Part shown: positions 1 to 9,380 of the stretch, piece by piece
Numbering within the stretch: position 1 is the first letter of the stretch
How the letters are laid out: each line of letters opens with the position of its first letter
Source of the DNA: Aliarcobacter sp.
Lineage (GTDB): Bacteria > Campylobacterota > Campylobacteria > Campylobacterales > Arcobacteraceae
Assembly: GCA_028688995.1 (NCBI GenBank)
Contig: JAQTXB010000002.1
Coordinates: 62,001 to 126,000 of the forward strand
Direction: 5' to 3'
Length of the DNA stretch: 64,000 nucleotides
The notes under the pieces: model-generated
What the model saw: only the letters and a program-made list of their open reading frames with translations
What the model was told of the DNA's origin: nothing
Database searches by the model: none
Translations under genes and position numbers: made by a program

Positions 1-251
1 TTAAGTTGTGTGACATACTTATCTTTATTTTTACACTCTTTACAAAGTGATTTTTCGATTCTTTTGTTATCTTTTCCATTCATATCTGCTTGTAATAGCT
101 TTTCACATTCTCTACAGATATAAAAACTTCTACCAAAATTATTGTAAAACAATAATTTTTTCTCTTCACATTTTAGTCTTAATAACTCTTTTTGTTCAAA
201 TTTGCCTCGGCAAACGACGCAAGTTCTTAAGGTCTTTTTTAAACTAGGCAA
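1..251 (-). CDS. ylxR: YlxR family (DUF448) RNA-binding protein, 3' end cut by window edge
   Basis: A minus-strand reading frame opens at a TTG at 251 and is still open at base 1. An AGG lies 8 bases before this TTG. The protein has the DUF448 layout: an N-terminal RTCVVCRGKF segment, then FGRSFYICRECEKL, then a basic Cys-containing tail KSLCKECKNK. YlxR proteins are small, basic, nucleic-acid-binding proteins usually encoded just before infB. The gene follows thrB on the same strand, the order I recall from Campylobacter, so infB probably lies just outside the window. The frame has no ATG near its start, so the TTG start is the main uncertainty. Its exact molecular role is not settled; regulation of RNase P has been proposed for relatives. 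Confidence 0.8.
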   Translation of the reverse strand, partial: MPSLKKTLRTCVVCRGKFEQKELLRLKCEEKKLLFYNNFGRSFYICRECEKLLQADMNGKDNKRIEKSLCKECKNKDKYVTQL

Positions 252-287
252 ATATTATACCTAAAATATACTTAATATCAAAGATTT

Positions 288-1169
288 TCAAATTTCAACT
301 CTTACACCAACATTATCAAAATCAGCAATAAATACTTTGAAATGGGGAAATCTTATTTTTAAAGCTTTTTCTAAATTCTTACTATCATCAACATATGCCA
401 TTGAGAATAGTGTTGATCCAGAACCTGATAAAGTACTCATTAAAGCACCTTCTTTTAGTGCAGTTTTTTGAACATCAAAAAGTTCTGGCATCTGTTTCAT
501 TCTATATTTTTGATGAATTTGATCAAATGATGCATGTTTTAACATTTCCCAATCTTCTGCCATAAATGCAGCTGTTAATAAAGATGAATGAGAAATATTA
601 AATACTGCATCTTCTTTTGAATATTTAAATGGCAAAGTTTTTCTTGATAATTGAGTTGAAATTGCTCTATTTGGAACAACAACTACAGCTTTTAAATTTT
701 TAGGTATATCTTTTCTGATATATCTTACTTCATTTTCTTGAACACAAGCAACTGTAAAACCACCCATTACAGCAGGAGTAATATTATCAGGATGATTTTC
801 ATAAGCTAAGGCTAAATTTAATAATTTATCTTTTTCTAATTTAATTCCCTCAATTGCGTATGCACTTGCAATTGCTGAAACTATAACAGCCGAAGAACTT
901 CCTAATCCTCTAGATAGTGGAATTTCATTTTGAAATTCAAATCTAAAATGTCTTTTTTTATATGATAAATTATGATAAAAATCATTAAATATTGATATAA
1001 ACATATTATTATCTTTTAAAGCAGGATTATTTGCACCCTCACCTTTTAGCGAAACACTATGAAATTTTGATGGTCTAATTATTACTTGATTTTTCATTGA
1101 GATTGCTAGACCTAAGCAGTCAAAACCTGGGCCTAAATTTGCACTAGTAGCTGGAACGCTTACTTTCAT
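288..1169 (-). CDS. thrB: Homoserine kinase
   Basis: ThrB phosphorylates L-homoserine to O-phospho-L-homoserine, the step before threonine synthase, in the cytoplasm. The 293-residue protein starts with [16 protein letters not shown], the typical N-terminus of GHMP homoserine kinases. It carries the GHMP ATP-binding loop [12 protein letters not shown] at about residues 84-95 and the late [12 protein letters not shown] segment. Length is normal for the family. It lies 17 bases downstream of the TsaB-like gene and just upstream of ylxR in a tight minus-strand operon. No thrC is nearby. Confidence 0.96.
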   Translation of the reverse strand: MKVSVPATSANLGPGFDCLGLAISMKNQVIIRPSKFHSVSLKGEGANNPALKDNNMFISIFNDFYHNLSYKKRHFRFEFQNEIPLSRGLGSSSAVIVSAIASAYAIEGIKLEKDKLLNLALAYENHPDNITPAVMGGFTVACVQENEVRYIRKDIPKNLKAVVVVPNRAISTQLSRKTLPFKYSKEDAVFNISHSSLLTAAFMAEDWEMLKHASFDQIHQKYRMKQMPELFDVQKTALKEGALMSTLSGSGSTLFSMAYVDDSKNLEKALKIRFPHFKVFIADFDNVGVRVEI

Positions 1170-1186
1170 CCATTTCCTTCTTAAAC

Positions 1187-1639
1187 TTAAACAGCTGGTA
1201 AATTGTATATTGGCAGTGTTTCTTCGTTAAAATTATATTTTTCTATACACATTGGTAATTTAAAGTCGTGGATTATACAATCTTTTTCTAAAAAATCCAC
1301 TTTAATTTTATTTTTATCTTTTATAAAATACTTTTTTCCAAGGGCTTTTATCGGAGAATTTTGATTAAATTCAAAACCATCTATTGCAGAAAATTCAATT
1401 GCTTTTGTTATACAAATAGTTTTTAAAAATATATATGCAACTTTTATTGCCATAAATGAGCCAGGAGAATTAACATATGTAATTCTTTTGATTTCATATT
1501 CTTTTAAAAGTTCTTCAAATAAACTTGGCAATAAATCAGATGTTTTACCATCAAGATTATGTTCCTTTATTAATTTTTTATTTTCATAAATTCCAATTAA
1601 TAAAGGATTTGAAATAGTTATTACTAAAATTTCAATCAA
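1187..1639 (-). CDS. tsaB: TsaB-like tRNA t6A biosynthesis protein, short and divergent
   Basis: The product has 150 residues, against about 230 for a full TsaB. TsaB is the non-catalytic ASKHA-fold partner of TsaD and TsaE, which make the t6A modification of ANN-decoding tRNAs. The visible support is a [13 protein letters not shown] segment followed by [14 protein letters not shown], which matches the GPGSFTGVR region of TsaB, and a short AIDGFEF segment. The usual Asp-Thr near the N-terminus is replaced by TISNP, and the second half of the fold is missing. The position between lpxC and thrB is where I recall a TsaB-like gene in Campylobacter. The family call rests on this motif and the context. 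Confidence 0.72.
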   Translation of the reverse strand: MIEILVITISNPLLIGIYENKKLIKEHNLDGKTSDLLPSLFEELLKEYEIKRITYVNSPGSFMAIKVAYIFLKTICITKAIEFSAIDGFEFNQNSPIKALGKKYFIKDKNKIKVDFLEKDCIIHDFKLPMCIEKYNFNEETLPIYNLPAV

Positions 1640-1647
1640 TTTTTACC

Positions 1648-2553
1648 TTAATTATCAGCATTAGCATAAGCCATTTCAAATACAACAGCTTCGCTACTTG
1701 CTTCTTCTAAGTCAATAATTTCATAATTCTCAGGACTCTCAAAAAGTTTTTTTGTAAGTAAATGATTTAAGTGGTGACTTCCAGCAATTGCATCATATTC
1801 ACCAACCATTGTATATTCAAGTAGTGCCATATCACCAATTGCATCTAAAATTTTATGTCTTACAAATTCATCATCAAATCTTAATCCTTCAGGATTTAAA
1901 ACTTTTGTTTGGTCAAGTACAATTGCATTTTCCATACTTCCACCTTGTGCTAATCCAATACTTCTTAAATATTGTACTTCATGTAAGAACCCAAAAGTTC
2001 TTGCACGACTAATATTCTCTTTATATTCAGCTATTGAATAATCAAAATGAAAATTTTGTTTTCCAATTGCAGGATGATCAAATGTAATTTCAAAATCATA
2101 AACAATTCTATTTGAAGGTTTTAGACAAACTCTTTTCCCCTCAGGTGTTGTAACTTCAACTAATTTCTTTATTTTTATTGCTTTTTTTGATTTATCAAGC
2201 TCTTTGATTCCAGCTTCTTCTATTAGCATACAATATCCAGATGAACTACCATCAAGAACTGGAACCTCATCATTGTCAATTACAACTCTTAGATTATCAA
2301 TTCCATAAGCATAAACTGCAGATAATAAATGCTCAATTGTAGAGATAACAACACCATCTTTTCCAATTACTGTTGCCATCTTTGTATCAACTACAAACTC
2401 TCTTTTAAGTGGAATTGTAACTCCTGCATCAACTCTATAAAAAATAATTCCCATGTCACTTTCAAGTGGTTCAAGTCTCATTTTTACAGGAACACCTTTA
2501 TGAAGTCCAATACCTACAATTTCTGTACTTTTGGCTATTGTTCTTTGTTTCAT
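1648..2553 (-). CDS. lpxC: UDP-3-O-acyl-N-acetylglucosamine deacetylase
   Basis: LpxC is the zinc hydrolase for the first committed step of lipid A synthesis. In the 301-residue protein the catalytic Glu74 and zinc ligand His75 are in STIEHLLSA. His233 and Asp237 are in RHKILDAIGD, and the general-acid His260 is in AGSHHLNHLL. The substrate loop LDGSSSGYC is intact. These match the E. coli residues Glu78, His79, His238, Asp242 and His265. The start ATG overlaps the stop of the upstream M23 peptidase gene by 4 bases, which suggests translational coupling of lipid A and peptidoglycan functions. Length and motifs are complete. Confidence 0.97.
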   Translation of the reverse strand: MKQRTIAKSTEIVGIGLHKGVPVKMRLEPLESDMGIIFYRVDAGVTIPLKREFVVDTKMATVIGKDGVVISTIEHLLSAVYAYGIDNLRVVIDNDEVPVLDGSSSGYCMLIEEAGIKELDKSKKAIKIKKLVEVTTPEGKRVCLKPSNRIVYDFEITFDHPAIGKQNFHFDYSIAEYKENISRARTFGFLHEVQYLRSIGLAQGGSMENAIVLDQTKVLNPEGLRFDDEFVRHKILDAIGDMALLEYTMVGEYDAIAGSHHLNHLLTKKLFESPENYEIIDLEEASSEAVVFEMAYANADN

Positions 2554-3935
2554 TTAGCAATTCCATTTATTATTTTTACGGCATCCTCAACAGTTTTCGT
2601 CACATTAGTTTTCATCCAAGTATAATCTAGCCACTCATTTGAGTTAACTTCAATTCCTTGAACAAGCATTCCAAAATGTAAATGGTCTCCAAATACAGCA
2701 CCTGTATCTCCTGTATTTGCAATTTGATCCCCTGCTTTTACTTCATCATTTACTTCAACTGTTGAACTACTTGTATGTGCATAAAGTGAAGCTATTCCTA
2801 AACCATGGTCAATAATTATTGTATTTCCATAAATTCCTAAATAATCTTTAAAAATAACTTTTCCATCATTAAATGTTTTAATCGGTGCTCTTTTTGTACT
2901 TGCCCAGTCATTACCTAAATGCCAAGCTTCATCAATTTTTTGATCATTATACATATAACTTCTTCTCTCACCAAAACCAGCAACTGTTGCAGAATTTTCT
3001 AATCTTGAAAATGGTTTTATATTAACTGAAGTAAGTAAATTATTTGAGAAATTTTTTCTTACAACTTCTCTAATTGTTTTAACATTTTTTTCTCTAAGTT
3101 CTTTATTTTCTTTTACAAATATATCAATTGGATCAGATGGAATATTCATATCACTTTTTTCTAATACTTGTTTACTAACACTTTGAATAAATTCATCAGA
3201 TACTTTTATATTATCAGCTTTTTCAGTAAAAGATTTTATATAAAAAGGAACTTTTGTTACAGTTTTATTTCCAGCCATATCAACCGCAACTAAATTAACT
3301 TTTTTAAACTCTTTAATTTGAACAGGCCAAGCAATAATAGATATATAATAATTCTTTTTATAGAAAGGGAAAAGTTCAAATAGTTCTTCATCATTAAATG
3401 AGATATAGAAATCTTTTAAATTTTCATCTGCTACTTCAACAATAATAACTCCACATCCACCTTGTCTTAATAAATAAGAATTTCCTATTACACTTGCAAC
3501 TGGACTTTTTCTATCAATAATAACTTTTGAATTTGTAACAGTTTCATTACCTTTAAAAAAGTTCCATTTACTTGAATCAAAAACATCAATTTTAATATTT
3601 CCATCTTTTGGTTTACTCATTTCATCAAATGATGGTGGTAATATTTCTAATTCAATTAAATTTTTCTCATTTTTTACAACTTTTGTTTCTAATTTAATTT
3701 GTTTTTGTCCATCATCAAAACTAACATTGTATGATTGTATTTCATTATTATCTGAAATTATTGCTTTTATTGGTTTTTGTAAATTCCAATAAATCTCTTT
3801 TTCAATTGAAACTTTAGGAGCAACCCTTTCAAATGTAGGAGATAAAAATAAAAATGCAACTATTGCAATAACCACTACTGACAAGATTATAAAAATCCCA
3901 AATACTATTCCGTTTTTACTATTTGTAAATTTCAA
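2550..3935 (-). CDS. M23 (LytM) family peptidoglycan peptidase, membrane anchored
   Basis: The 461-residue protein begins with one hydrophobic segment at about residues 9-31, a signal anchor or signal peptide. A long extracytoplasmic region of about 300 residues follows, with beta-rich repeats. The C-terminal LytM domain has all zinc motifs: HLGND, LYAHTSS and GDHLHFG (last pair near 418-420). Such enzymes cut peptide cross-links or stems in peptidoglycan, and in Helicobacter and Campylobacter M23 enzymes control helical shape. The start overlaps the DHH gene by 17 bases and the stop overlaps lpxC by 4. Whether it acts as an endopeptidase or a carboxypeptidase cannot be read from sequence. 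Confidence 0.93.
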   Translation of the reverse strand: MKFTNSKNGIVFGIFIILSVVVIAIVAFLFLSPTFERVAPKVSIEKEIYWNLQKPIKAIISDNNEIQSYNVSFDDGQKQIKLETKVVKNEKNLIELEILPPSFDEMSKPKDGNIKIDVFDSSKWNFFKGNETVTNSKVIIDRKSPVASVIGNSYLLRQGGCGVIIVEVADENLKDFYISFNDEELFELFPFYKKNYYISIIAWPVQIKEFKKVNLVAVDMAGNKTVTKVPFYIKSFTEKADNIKVSDEFIQSVSKQVLEKSDMNIPSDPIDIFVKENKELREKNVKTIREVVRKNFSNNLLTSVNIKPFSRLENSATVAGFGERRSYMYNDQKIDEAWHLGNDWASTKRAPIKTFNDGKVIFKDYLGIYGNTIIIDHGLGIASLYAHTSSSTVEVNDEVKAGDQIANTGDTGAVFGDHLHFGMLVQGIEVNSNEWLDYTWMKTNVTKTVEDAVKIINGIAK

Positions 3936-4905
3936 AAATTTCCTTTAATACTATTTCTTTTGCTTTTTGTACATCTAATGTTTCTATTGTACATCCAGAA
4001 GCATTAAAATGACCACCGCCACCAAATTCTCCTGCTATTTTAGAAACATCAATTTGACCCTTTGATCTTAAAGATACTCTGGCAACTCCATTTGTAATTC
4101 TTACAAAAATCGCAATTCTAACAATTGCTATACTCATTATCATATCAAGAGCATCTTCACAATCTCTATTGTGTGCTCCAGTTTGTTTAAACCACTCTTC
4201 CTTTGCAATAATTGAGGCAACTTCGCCCTCTTTAAATAACTCTAAACTATCTAAGACTTTTGGAATAATTCTGTATTTTGCCAAAGAATCTCTTCTTAAT
4301 AGCTTATTTGCAATTTCAGATGGACTTGCACCACACTCTACTAAAAAATTAATTTTCTCAAATGTTAACTCATCACATCTTCCTAAAGAAAAAGCTAATG
4401 TGTCATCATAAATACCTACATAAAGAGCTGTTGCAGAATTTTTTGTAATATATAATCCATTATGTTTAAAAAATTCAAATACTAATTCAGCAGTAGAACT
4501 CTTTTGAGGATCTACAATATTTACAGTTCCAAAGCTATTATTTGATTTGTGATGATCAAAATTAATAAGTGGGATTGAGGAATCAAGTTCAAAACCTAAT
4601 CTTTTATATGTTCCACAATCAACACTAATTGCTAAATCAAAAAAAGCAGGTAATTGGTCAGTTATTTTTTCAAATCTTGGTATAAAATCAAGATTTTGTG
4701 GTAAATCAGAGCTTATATTAAATACTTTATGTTTTATTTTATTTTCATGGAATAAATTTGATAAAGCTAATGCTGAACCTATTGAGTCTGGGTCTGGATT
4801 TACATGAGTAATAATTAATATATATCTACTTTTTTCAATCAGCTCTAATGCTTTTGTATATTCAGACATATCAACTTTATTACTTATTATAAAATCTTTT
4901 TTCAA
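3919..4905 (-). CDS. DHH/DHHA1 phosphoesterase, NrnA-like (oligoribonuclease / pAp phosphatase)
   Basis: The 328-residue protein has the N-terminal DHH domain with ITHVNPDPDSIGSA at about 32-45, a VDCG motif, and NFDHHKS. A C-terminal DHHA1 domain carries the glycine-rich GEFGGGGHFNASG segment near the end. This two-domain layout matches NrnA, a manganese-dependent enzyme that degrades short oligoribonucleotides and removes the 3' phosphate of pAp. Relatives can also act on cyclic dinucleotides, so the substrate is inferred. It is embedded between nadC and the M23 peptidase gene in one operon. Confidence 0.9.
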   Translation of the reverse strand: MKKDFIISNKVDMSEYTKALELIEKSRYILIITHVNPDPDSIGSALALSNLFHENKIKHKVFNISSDLPQNLDFIPRFEKITDQLPAFFDLAISVDCGTYKRLGFELDSSIPLINFDHHKSNNSFGTVNIVDPQKSSTAELVFEFFKHNGLYITKNSATALYVGIYDDTLAFSLGRCDELTFEKINFLVECGASPSEIANKLLRRDSLAKYRIIPKVLDSLELFKEGEVASIIAKEEWFKQTGAHNRDCEDALDMIMSIAIVRIAIFVRITNGVARVSLRSKGQIDVSKIAGEFGGGGHFNASGCTIETLDVQKAKEIVLKEIFEIYK

Positions 4906-4913
4906 TTCAAATC

Positions 4914-5735
4914 CTAATCAAACTTCATTGAAAAATCAAGCCAAGTTGCTTGGTGAATTATACTTCCACTACTAATAGCATCAACACCTGTTGAAGCATA
5001 ACCTCTAATAGTTTCCAAATTTATATTTCCACTTGCTTCCAATAAAATATGTGGATAGTTTTCATTTCTAAATGCAACTACTTCTTTTATTTGATCTAGT
5101 GTCATATTATCACACATAATAATATCTCCACCAGCACTCATAGCTTCTTTTACTTGGTCTAAAGTTTCACACTCAATTTCTATTTTTGTAACCCATGAAA
5201 TTCTTTTTCTAGCTTTTTTTACGAACTCTGCAAGATTATCAATTGTTCTTAAGTGAGTATCTTTTAGCATTAAACAATCATCAAGTCCAAGCCTGTGATT
5301 TATTGCACCACCAACTCTTGAAGCATATTTTTCAAAATCTCTAAGTTGTGGTCTTGTTTTTCTAGTATCTAATAAAACAACACCTGTTCCTTCCATAAGT
5401 TTTGCGTACTTATTTGCCATAGTTGCAATTCCACTTGCGTGTTGAAGCATATTTAAAAATGTTCTTTCAGATGACAATAAGATTGAAGCTTTTCCCTCAA
5501 GTTCAGCAATAACATCTCCAACTTTTATCTCATCACCGTCATTTTTTAAAAATTTACAATCAAATTTTTCAGTACGCGCTAATACTTTTGCGTATTGAAC
5601 ACCTGCTAAAATTCCATCTGATTTACAAATAGCACGCGCAGTAAACCTTCCTTTTGGAGCAACATCAAAAAACAAATCGCCTCTTCCATTATCTTCAATA
5701 ATAGCATTTTTTACAAATTTTTTAATATTTATCAT
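4914..5735 (-). CDS. nadC: Nicotinate-nucleotide pyrophosphorylase (carboxylating)
   Basis: NadC makes nicotinate mononucleotide from quinolinate and PRPP, the second dedicated step of de novo NAD synthesis. The 273-residue protein shows the N-terminal ENGRGDLFFD segment, and LLDTRKTRPQLRDFEKYA followed by GGAINHRLGLDD. Downstream are IEIECETLDQ and the phosphate-binding LEASGNINLETI. The start ATG overlaps the nadA stop by 4 bases, so the two enzymes of the pathway are probably translated together. Length and motifs are normal. Confidence 0.97.
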   Translation of the reverse strand: MINIKKFVKNAIIEDNGRGDLFFDVAPKGRFTARAICKSDGILAGVQYAKVLARTEKFDCKFLKNDGDEIKVGDVIAELEGKASILLSSERTFLNMLQHASGIATMANKYAKLMEGTGVVLLDTRKTRPQLRDFEKYASRVGGAINHRLGLDDCLMLKDTHLRTIDNLAEFVKKARKRISWVTKIEIECETLDQVKEAMSAGGDIIMCDNMTLDQIKEVVAFRNENYPHILLEASGNINLETIRGYASTGVDAISSGSIIHQATWLDFSMKFD

Positions 5736-6721
5736 ACTTCAAACATCCTTTCAAGGGCAACTTTAGCCCATTTTGCTGTATCTGCTGATACAAAAATTTC
5801 ATTCTCTTTTGATATGTTATTATCTTTTATAGATTTCAAAGTATTATAAACATCTTCTAGTGTTGTTTCATTCATTGTTGGACATTCTGGTTTTGTAGAA
5901 CTTAATATATAGGTATTTTTTTGTCTTAATCTATTTACCATATTAAACTCTGTTCCAACTGCTATTTTTTGTTCAATTGGTAAATCTTTAATGTAAGTTA
6001 TCAACTGAGAAGTTGAACCTACAAAATCAGCAGCATCACAAACACTTGGATCACATTCAGGATGAACAGCAATTAATATGTCAGGAAATTTATTTCTATA
6101 GAATTCTATATCTTCTACCGTAAACTGCTGATGAACAGAACAAAACCCATTATAACAAATAATATCAGCTTCTTTTAAATCACTTCCATCACCAACTATT
6201 GCAGATTTTAAATTTAATGATTTTGCAAAATTTTGTCCTAAACATCTATCTGGAACAAAAAATATCTTTTTACCTGATTTTAAACCTTTTTCAATAATCT
6301 TATAGGCATTTGACGAAGTACAAACCATTCCGCCCATTTGTCCAACTTTTGCTTTAACTGCAGCACTTGAATTTATATAAGTAATTGGCAAAATATTTTC
6401 ATTTGGAATTCCAGCATCATTTATTTTTTTTAAATTTTGCTCGAAATATCCTTCATCAATCATTCTAGCCATTGCACAACATGCAATTTTTGGCATAAGT
6501 ACTGTTTTTTCTGGACTCATAACTTTTACACTTTCACCCATAAAACCAACACCACAGAAAACTACATATTTAGAATCTGTAAGCATTACTTTTTTCGCAA
6601 GTTCTAATGAATCACCTGTTACATCTGCTAACTCAAATACTTCATCCCTTTGATAAAAGTGTGCAACTAGAGTTACATCTAACTCTTTTTTTAATTTTAA
6701 TATCTCTTCTTTTAAATTCAA
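5732..6721 (-). CDS. nadA: Quinolinate synthase
   Basis: NadA condenses iminoaspartate with dihydroxyacetone phosphate to quinolinate, using an oxygen-sensitive [4Fe-4S] cluster. The 329-residue protein has AHFYQRDEV at the N-terminus, VFCGVGFMGE, VHPECDP and GTEFNMVNRL. Candidate cluster cysteines sit in IACCAMARM, YNGFCSVHQ and KPECPTMNET. It is the first gene of a minus-strand operon, with a short divergent gap of 89 bases to plsY. No nadB is present in the window. Confidence 0.97.
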   Translation of the reverse strand: MNLKEEILKLKKELDVTLVAHFYQRDEVFELADVTGDSLELAKKVMLTDSKYVVFCGVGFMGESVKVMSPEKTVLMPKIACCAMARMIDEGYFEQNLKKINDAGIPNENILPITYINSSAAVKAKVGQMGGMVCTSSNAYKIIEKGLKSGKKIFFVPDRCLGQNFAKSLNLKSAIVGDGSDLKEADIICYNGFCSVHQQFTVEDIEFYRNKFPDILIAVHPECDPSVCDAADFVGSTSQLITYIKDLPIEQKIAVGTEFNMVNRLRQKNTYILSSTKPECPTMNETTLEDVYNTLKSIKDNNISKENEIFVSADTAKWAKVALERMFEV

Positions 6722-6810
6722 AATAAACCTTCAAATTTTTATTAAATGTGAATATAACAAAATATTGGTTATAATCTCATTTAATCACACACTTAAAACA
6801 AGGGTAATAT

Positions 6811-7434
6811 ATGGATTTTTTCACAAATACAAATATTTTATTTTTTATAGCTGCTTATTTAATAGGCTCAATTCCTTTTGGTTCAATACTAGCAAAAACA
6901 TTTGCAGGTGTTGATATTACAACCGCAGGTAGTAAATCAATTGGTGCAACAAATGTTCTTAGAGTTGTAAAAGAGACTAATCCAAAATTAGCAAAGAAAC
7001 TAGGAATTGCAACTGTTTTATTAGATGCTTTAAAAGGAACAATTGTACTACTATTTGCTATATATTATGGAGTTAGTGACTCTACACTTTGGGGAATTGC
7101 AATTTTGGCTGTTTTAGGACACTGTTATTCTATATATCTAGGACTAGAAGGTGGTAAAGGTGTTGCAACTGGACTTGGAGTTTATTTAGTTCTTATTCCA
7201 ATACCAACATTAATTGGTGCAGTTATTTGGATAATTTGTGCAAAAGTATTAAAAATTTCATCTTTATCTTCTCTTTTAGGATTAATAGGAGTTGTAGTAA
7301 GTGCAAGTTTTTTAAACAATGGCTTAAATGTAGGTTCAAATGTACCTATGTATATAATTGCTTTTATCATTATATATAAACATATCCCAAATATTATAAG
7401 AATAATAAAAGGAGAAGAGAAAAAAGTTATATAA
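6811..7434 (+). CDS. plsY: Glycerol-3-phosphate acyltransferase PlsY
   Basis: PlsY transfers an acyl group from acyl-phosphate to glycerol-3-phosphate in the inner membrane, the first step of phospholipid synthesis. The 207-residue protein has about five membrane helices and the family motifs: AYLIGSIPFG at 15-24, SKSIGATNVLR, and GHCYSIYLGLEGGKGVATG. It is the first gene on the plus side of the divergent gap with nadA and is followed 27 bases later by folB. Confidence 0.96.
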   Translation: MDFFTNTNILFFIAAYLIGSIPFGSILAKTFAGVDITTAGSKSIGATNVLRVVKETNPKLAKKLGIATVLLDALKGTIVLLFAIYYGVSDSTLWGIAILAVLGHCYSIYLGLEGGKGVATGLGVYLVLIPIPTLIGAVIWIICAKVLKISSLSSLLGLIGVVVSASFLNNGLNVGSNVPMYIIAFIIIYKHIPNIIRIIKGEEKKVI

Positions 7435-7461
7435 AAATACAACTTTTTTTTACAAACCATA

Positions 7462-7773
7462 ATGAAAATAGAAATTACAGATTTAAGCTTTAAATGCATA
7501 ATAGGTATTTTAGATTTCGAGAGAATAAAAAAACAAAAAGTTTTAATAAATGTATCTTTTGAATATGAATATTCTAAAGATGCATTTATAGACTATGCTG
7601 AAGTTTCAAACTTAATAAAAATAACTATGAAAAAAGAAAAGTTCTTTCTTTTGGAAGATGCTATTTTATATCTTGAATCATTACTCCTTAATAGTTACAA
7701 AATAGATACGCTTAAAATCAAAATATCAAAACCAAATATACTCAAAAATTGTATTGTAAGTTTAAGTAACTAA
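7462..7773 (+). CDS. folB: Dihydroneopterin aldolase (FolB family)
   Basis: The 103-residue protein is slightly shorter than typical FolB (about 120). It starts with EITDLSFKCIIGILDFERI, which matches the family N-terminus including the conserved Glu-Arg, and continues with QKVLINVSFEYEY. It ends with LKIKISKPNIL, which holds the expected Lys-Pro. FolB converts dihydroneopterin to hydroxymethyl-dihydropterin and glycolaldehyde in folate synthesis and forms octameric rings. The gene follows plsY on the same strand, an association I recall in related genomes. The sequence is divergent, but the motif order is right. Confidence 0.85.
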   Translation: MKIEITDLSFKCIIGILDFERIKKQKVLINVSFEYEYSKDAFIDYAEVSNLIKITMKKEKFFLLEDAILYLESLLLNSYKIDTLKIKISKPNILKNCIVSLSN

Positions 7774-7907
7774 ATTATAAATACGATAAAAAAACTCCTA
7801 AAATAGCAATAACACAGCATTAATGAATGGTTAATTGAAAGCTAGCTTAAATTAACAGTTAATTAACACTCAAAACAAGGTTTTAAGAAAACTTTAAAAT
7901 TTAGTGC

Positions 7908-8015
7908 TGTAGAATGGCCACAACGGTATGTCGGAAAAGGTTTAAAACATAGTTTTAGATGAGTTCGCGCGCTCCGATAGACTGAAAACAAGATTTCGAA
8001 ATTTTAGGAGAACAA
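7908..8015 (+). promoter_or_regulatory. Putative promoter and structured leader of the major porin gene
   Basis: A TAGAAT -10-like hexamer lies at 7910-7915 after TGCTG, so transcription would start near 7921. The leader of about 95 bases is richer in G and C than its surroundings. It can fold as an outer stem TCGGA (7931-7935) with TCCGA (7973-7977) around an inner stem TAAAAC (7943-7948) with GTTTTA (7952-7957). A strong ribosome site TTAGGAGAA precedes the ATG. No clear -35 box is visible. The gap 7774-7907 before it is AT-rich and shows only short palindromes. Confidence 0.45.
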
Positions 8016-9233
8016 ATGAAAAAAATCGCAAAATTAAGTTTAGTAGCAGCTGTTGCAGTTGCAGGTTTAACTACTGCTAATGCTCAACCATTAGAAGAAG
8101 CAATCAAAAATGTAGACGTATCTGGTTCTGTTGTTTATAGATATAATGACTATAAAAATGATGTAGCTGGAAGTACAACTAAAGATGGTGGAGACAACAA
8201 TTATAAAGTTGCTTTAAATTTAGCTTCAAAAGTAAATGAAGATGTAAAATTTAACTCAAGATTTCTTGTTGCAGGAGGAGACCTTGGATTCGCTTCTTTA
8301 GATACAAGTGATAAAGCGGATACAAACCCAGGAGTATCTCTATCTAATGCATATTTTGGATATACTGGAATTATGAATACTACTGTTAATGTTGGTAAAC
8401 AAGGTTTAACAACTCCATGGACTGTTGCTGTTGATTCAGATAATAATGAGCAAACTGGAACTGGTATTTTAGCTCTTTCAACAATGGGACCTGTAACATT
8501 AGCTGGTGCATTCTTCAACCAAACTAATTTAGATACTTCAACTGATGCAAAAATTCCTGCAGGTGCTGTTAAAGGTCAATTAGATGGTACTGCTGATATC
8601 GCAACTATTGGAGTTATTGGTGTAGCTGGTCCAGTTACATTAGATGCTTGGTATTTAGATTTAGCAGATACATTTGATACATTTACAGTTGGTGCAAAAT
8701 CTTCTTTAGATTTATCTGGAACTAAAGTAGGTATTGATGCAAGATATGCTTCACTTTCATTAGATACACCAGTTGCAGCTGCGTTAACAAATGGAAAAGA
8801 AGACAATGCAATGGCTAAACTTGTTGTAACTGCTGATGCTGGATTAGTTGATGGTAAAATCGCTTACGCAATGACTGATAAAGATGGTGGTTTAACTGCA
8901 TTAGATAATGATGCAACTACAACATTATTAGGTTGGAATTTAACATCTAATGGTAAAGTTGATGCAGATTACTGGCAAGCAGTATTAGGATTTGATATTT
9001 TATCTAACCTAAACTTATCAGCTAACTATGGTAACTTACAATATTCTGCAGATAATATTTCTGGTGCTGCTGATATGGAAGAAGAAGAAATCTATGCTCA
9101 ATTATTATATAAAATGAGCAAAAATTTAAATACTTATGTTAGATACGGTACATATACAGTAGAAAATACAACATCTAATAAAAAATCTATTGATGACACA
9201 GCTGGAAGATTACAAGTTGAATATACATTCTAA
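8016..9233 (+). CDS. Major outer membrane porin, Campylobacter MOMP-like
   Basis: The 405-residue protein has a clear signal peptide ending in TTANA, with cleavage expected before QPLEEA. After that comes alternating beta-barrel sequence starting with DVSGSVVYRYNDY. It ends in the aromatic terminal strand LQVEYTF, the outer-membrane insertion signal. The composition, a Campylobacterota MOMP-type N-terminus and the length suit a trimeric general porin. Codon use is biased toward a small codon set, the gene stands alone between a leader and a strong terminator, and the ribosome site is excellent. All this suggests very high expression. Pore selectivity cannot be deduced. Confidence 0.9.
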   Translation: MKKIAKLSLVAAVAVAGLTTANAQPLEEAIKNVDVSGSVVYRYNDYKNDVAGSTTKDGGDNNYKVALNLASKVNEDVKFNSRFLVAGGDLGFASLDTSDKADTNPGVSLSNAYFGYTGIMNTTVNVGKQGLTTPWTVAVDSDNNEQTGTGILALSTMGPVTLAGAFFNQTNLDTSTDAKIPAGAVKGQLDGTADIATIGVIGVAGPVTLDAWYLDLADTFDTFTVGAKSSLDLSGTKVGIDARYASLSLDTPVAAALTNGKEDNAMAKLVVTADAGLVDGKIAYAMTDKDGGLTALDNDATTTLLGWNLTSNGKVDADYWQAVLGFDILSNLNLSANYGNLQYSADNISGAADMEEEEIYAQLLYKMSKNLNTYVRYGTYTVENTTSNKKSIDDTAGRLQVEYTF

Positions 9234-9258
9234 TATTTTTAGAGTATAAAACTTTCCA

Positions 9259-9292
9259 AAAAGGCTAGAGAAAAATCTCTAGCCTTTTTTTA
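9259..9292 (+). terminator. Rho-independent terminator of the porin gene
   Basis: A perfect 10-base stem AAGGCTAGAG (9261-9270) pairs with CTCTAGCCTT (9277-9286) across a 6-base loop and is followed by a T run. It lies 27 bases after the porin stop. Confidence 0.92.
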
Positions 9293-9380
9293 TTTCTAAA
9301 TTATAACTATATCTTCTACTTATTCTAAATATTTAACCTTATTATGATAAAATCACCAAAATTAAAAAAAGGATTTTATC

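Noticed and set aside
47-247. Plus-strand 66-codon frame at the left edge.
   Set aside because: It is antisense to the recognisable YlxR protein and shows no family features.
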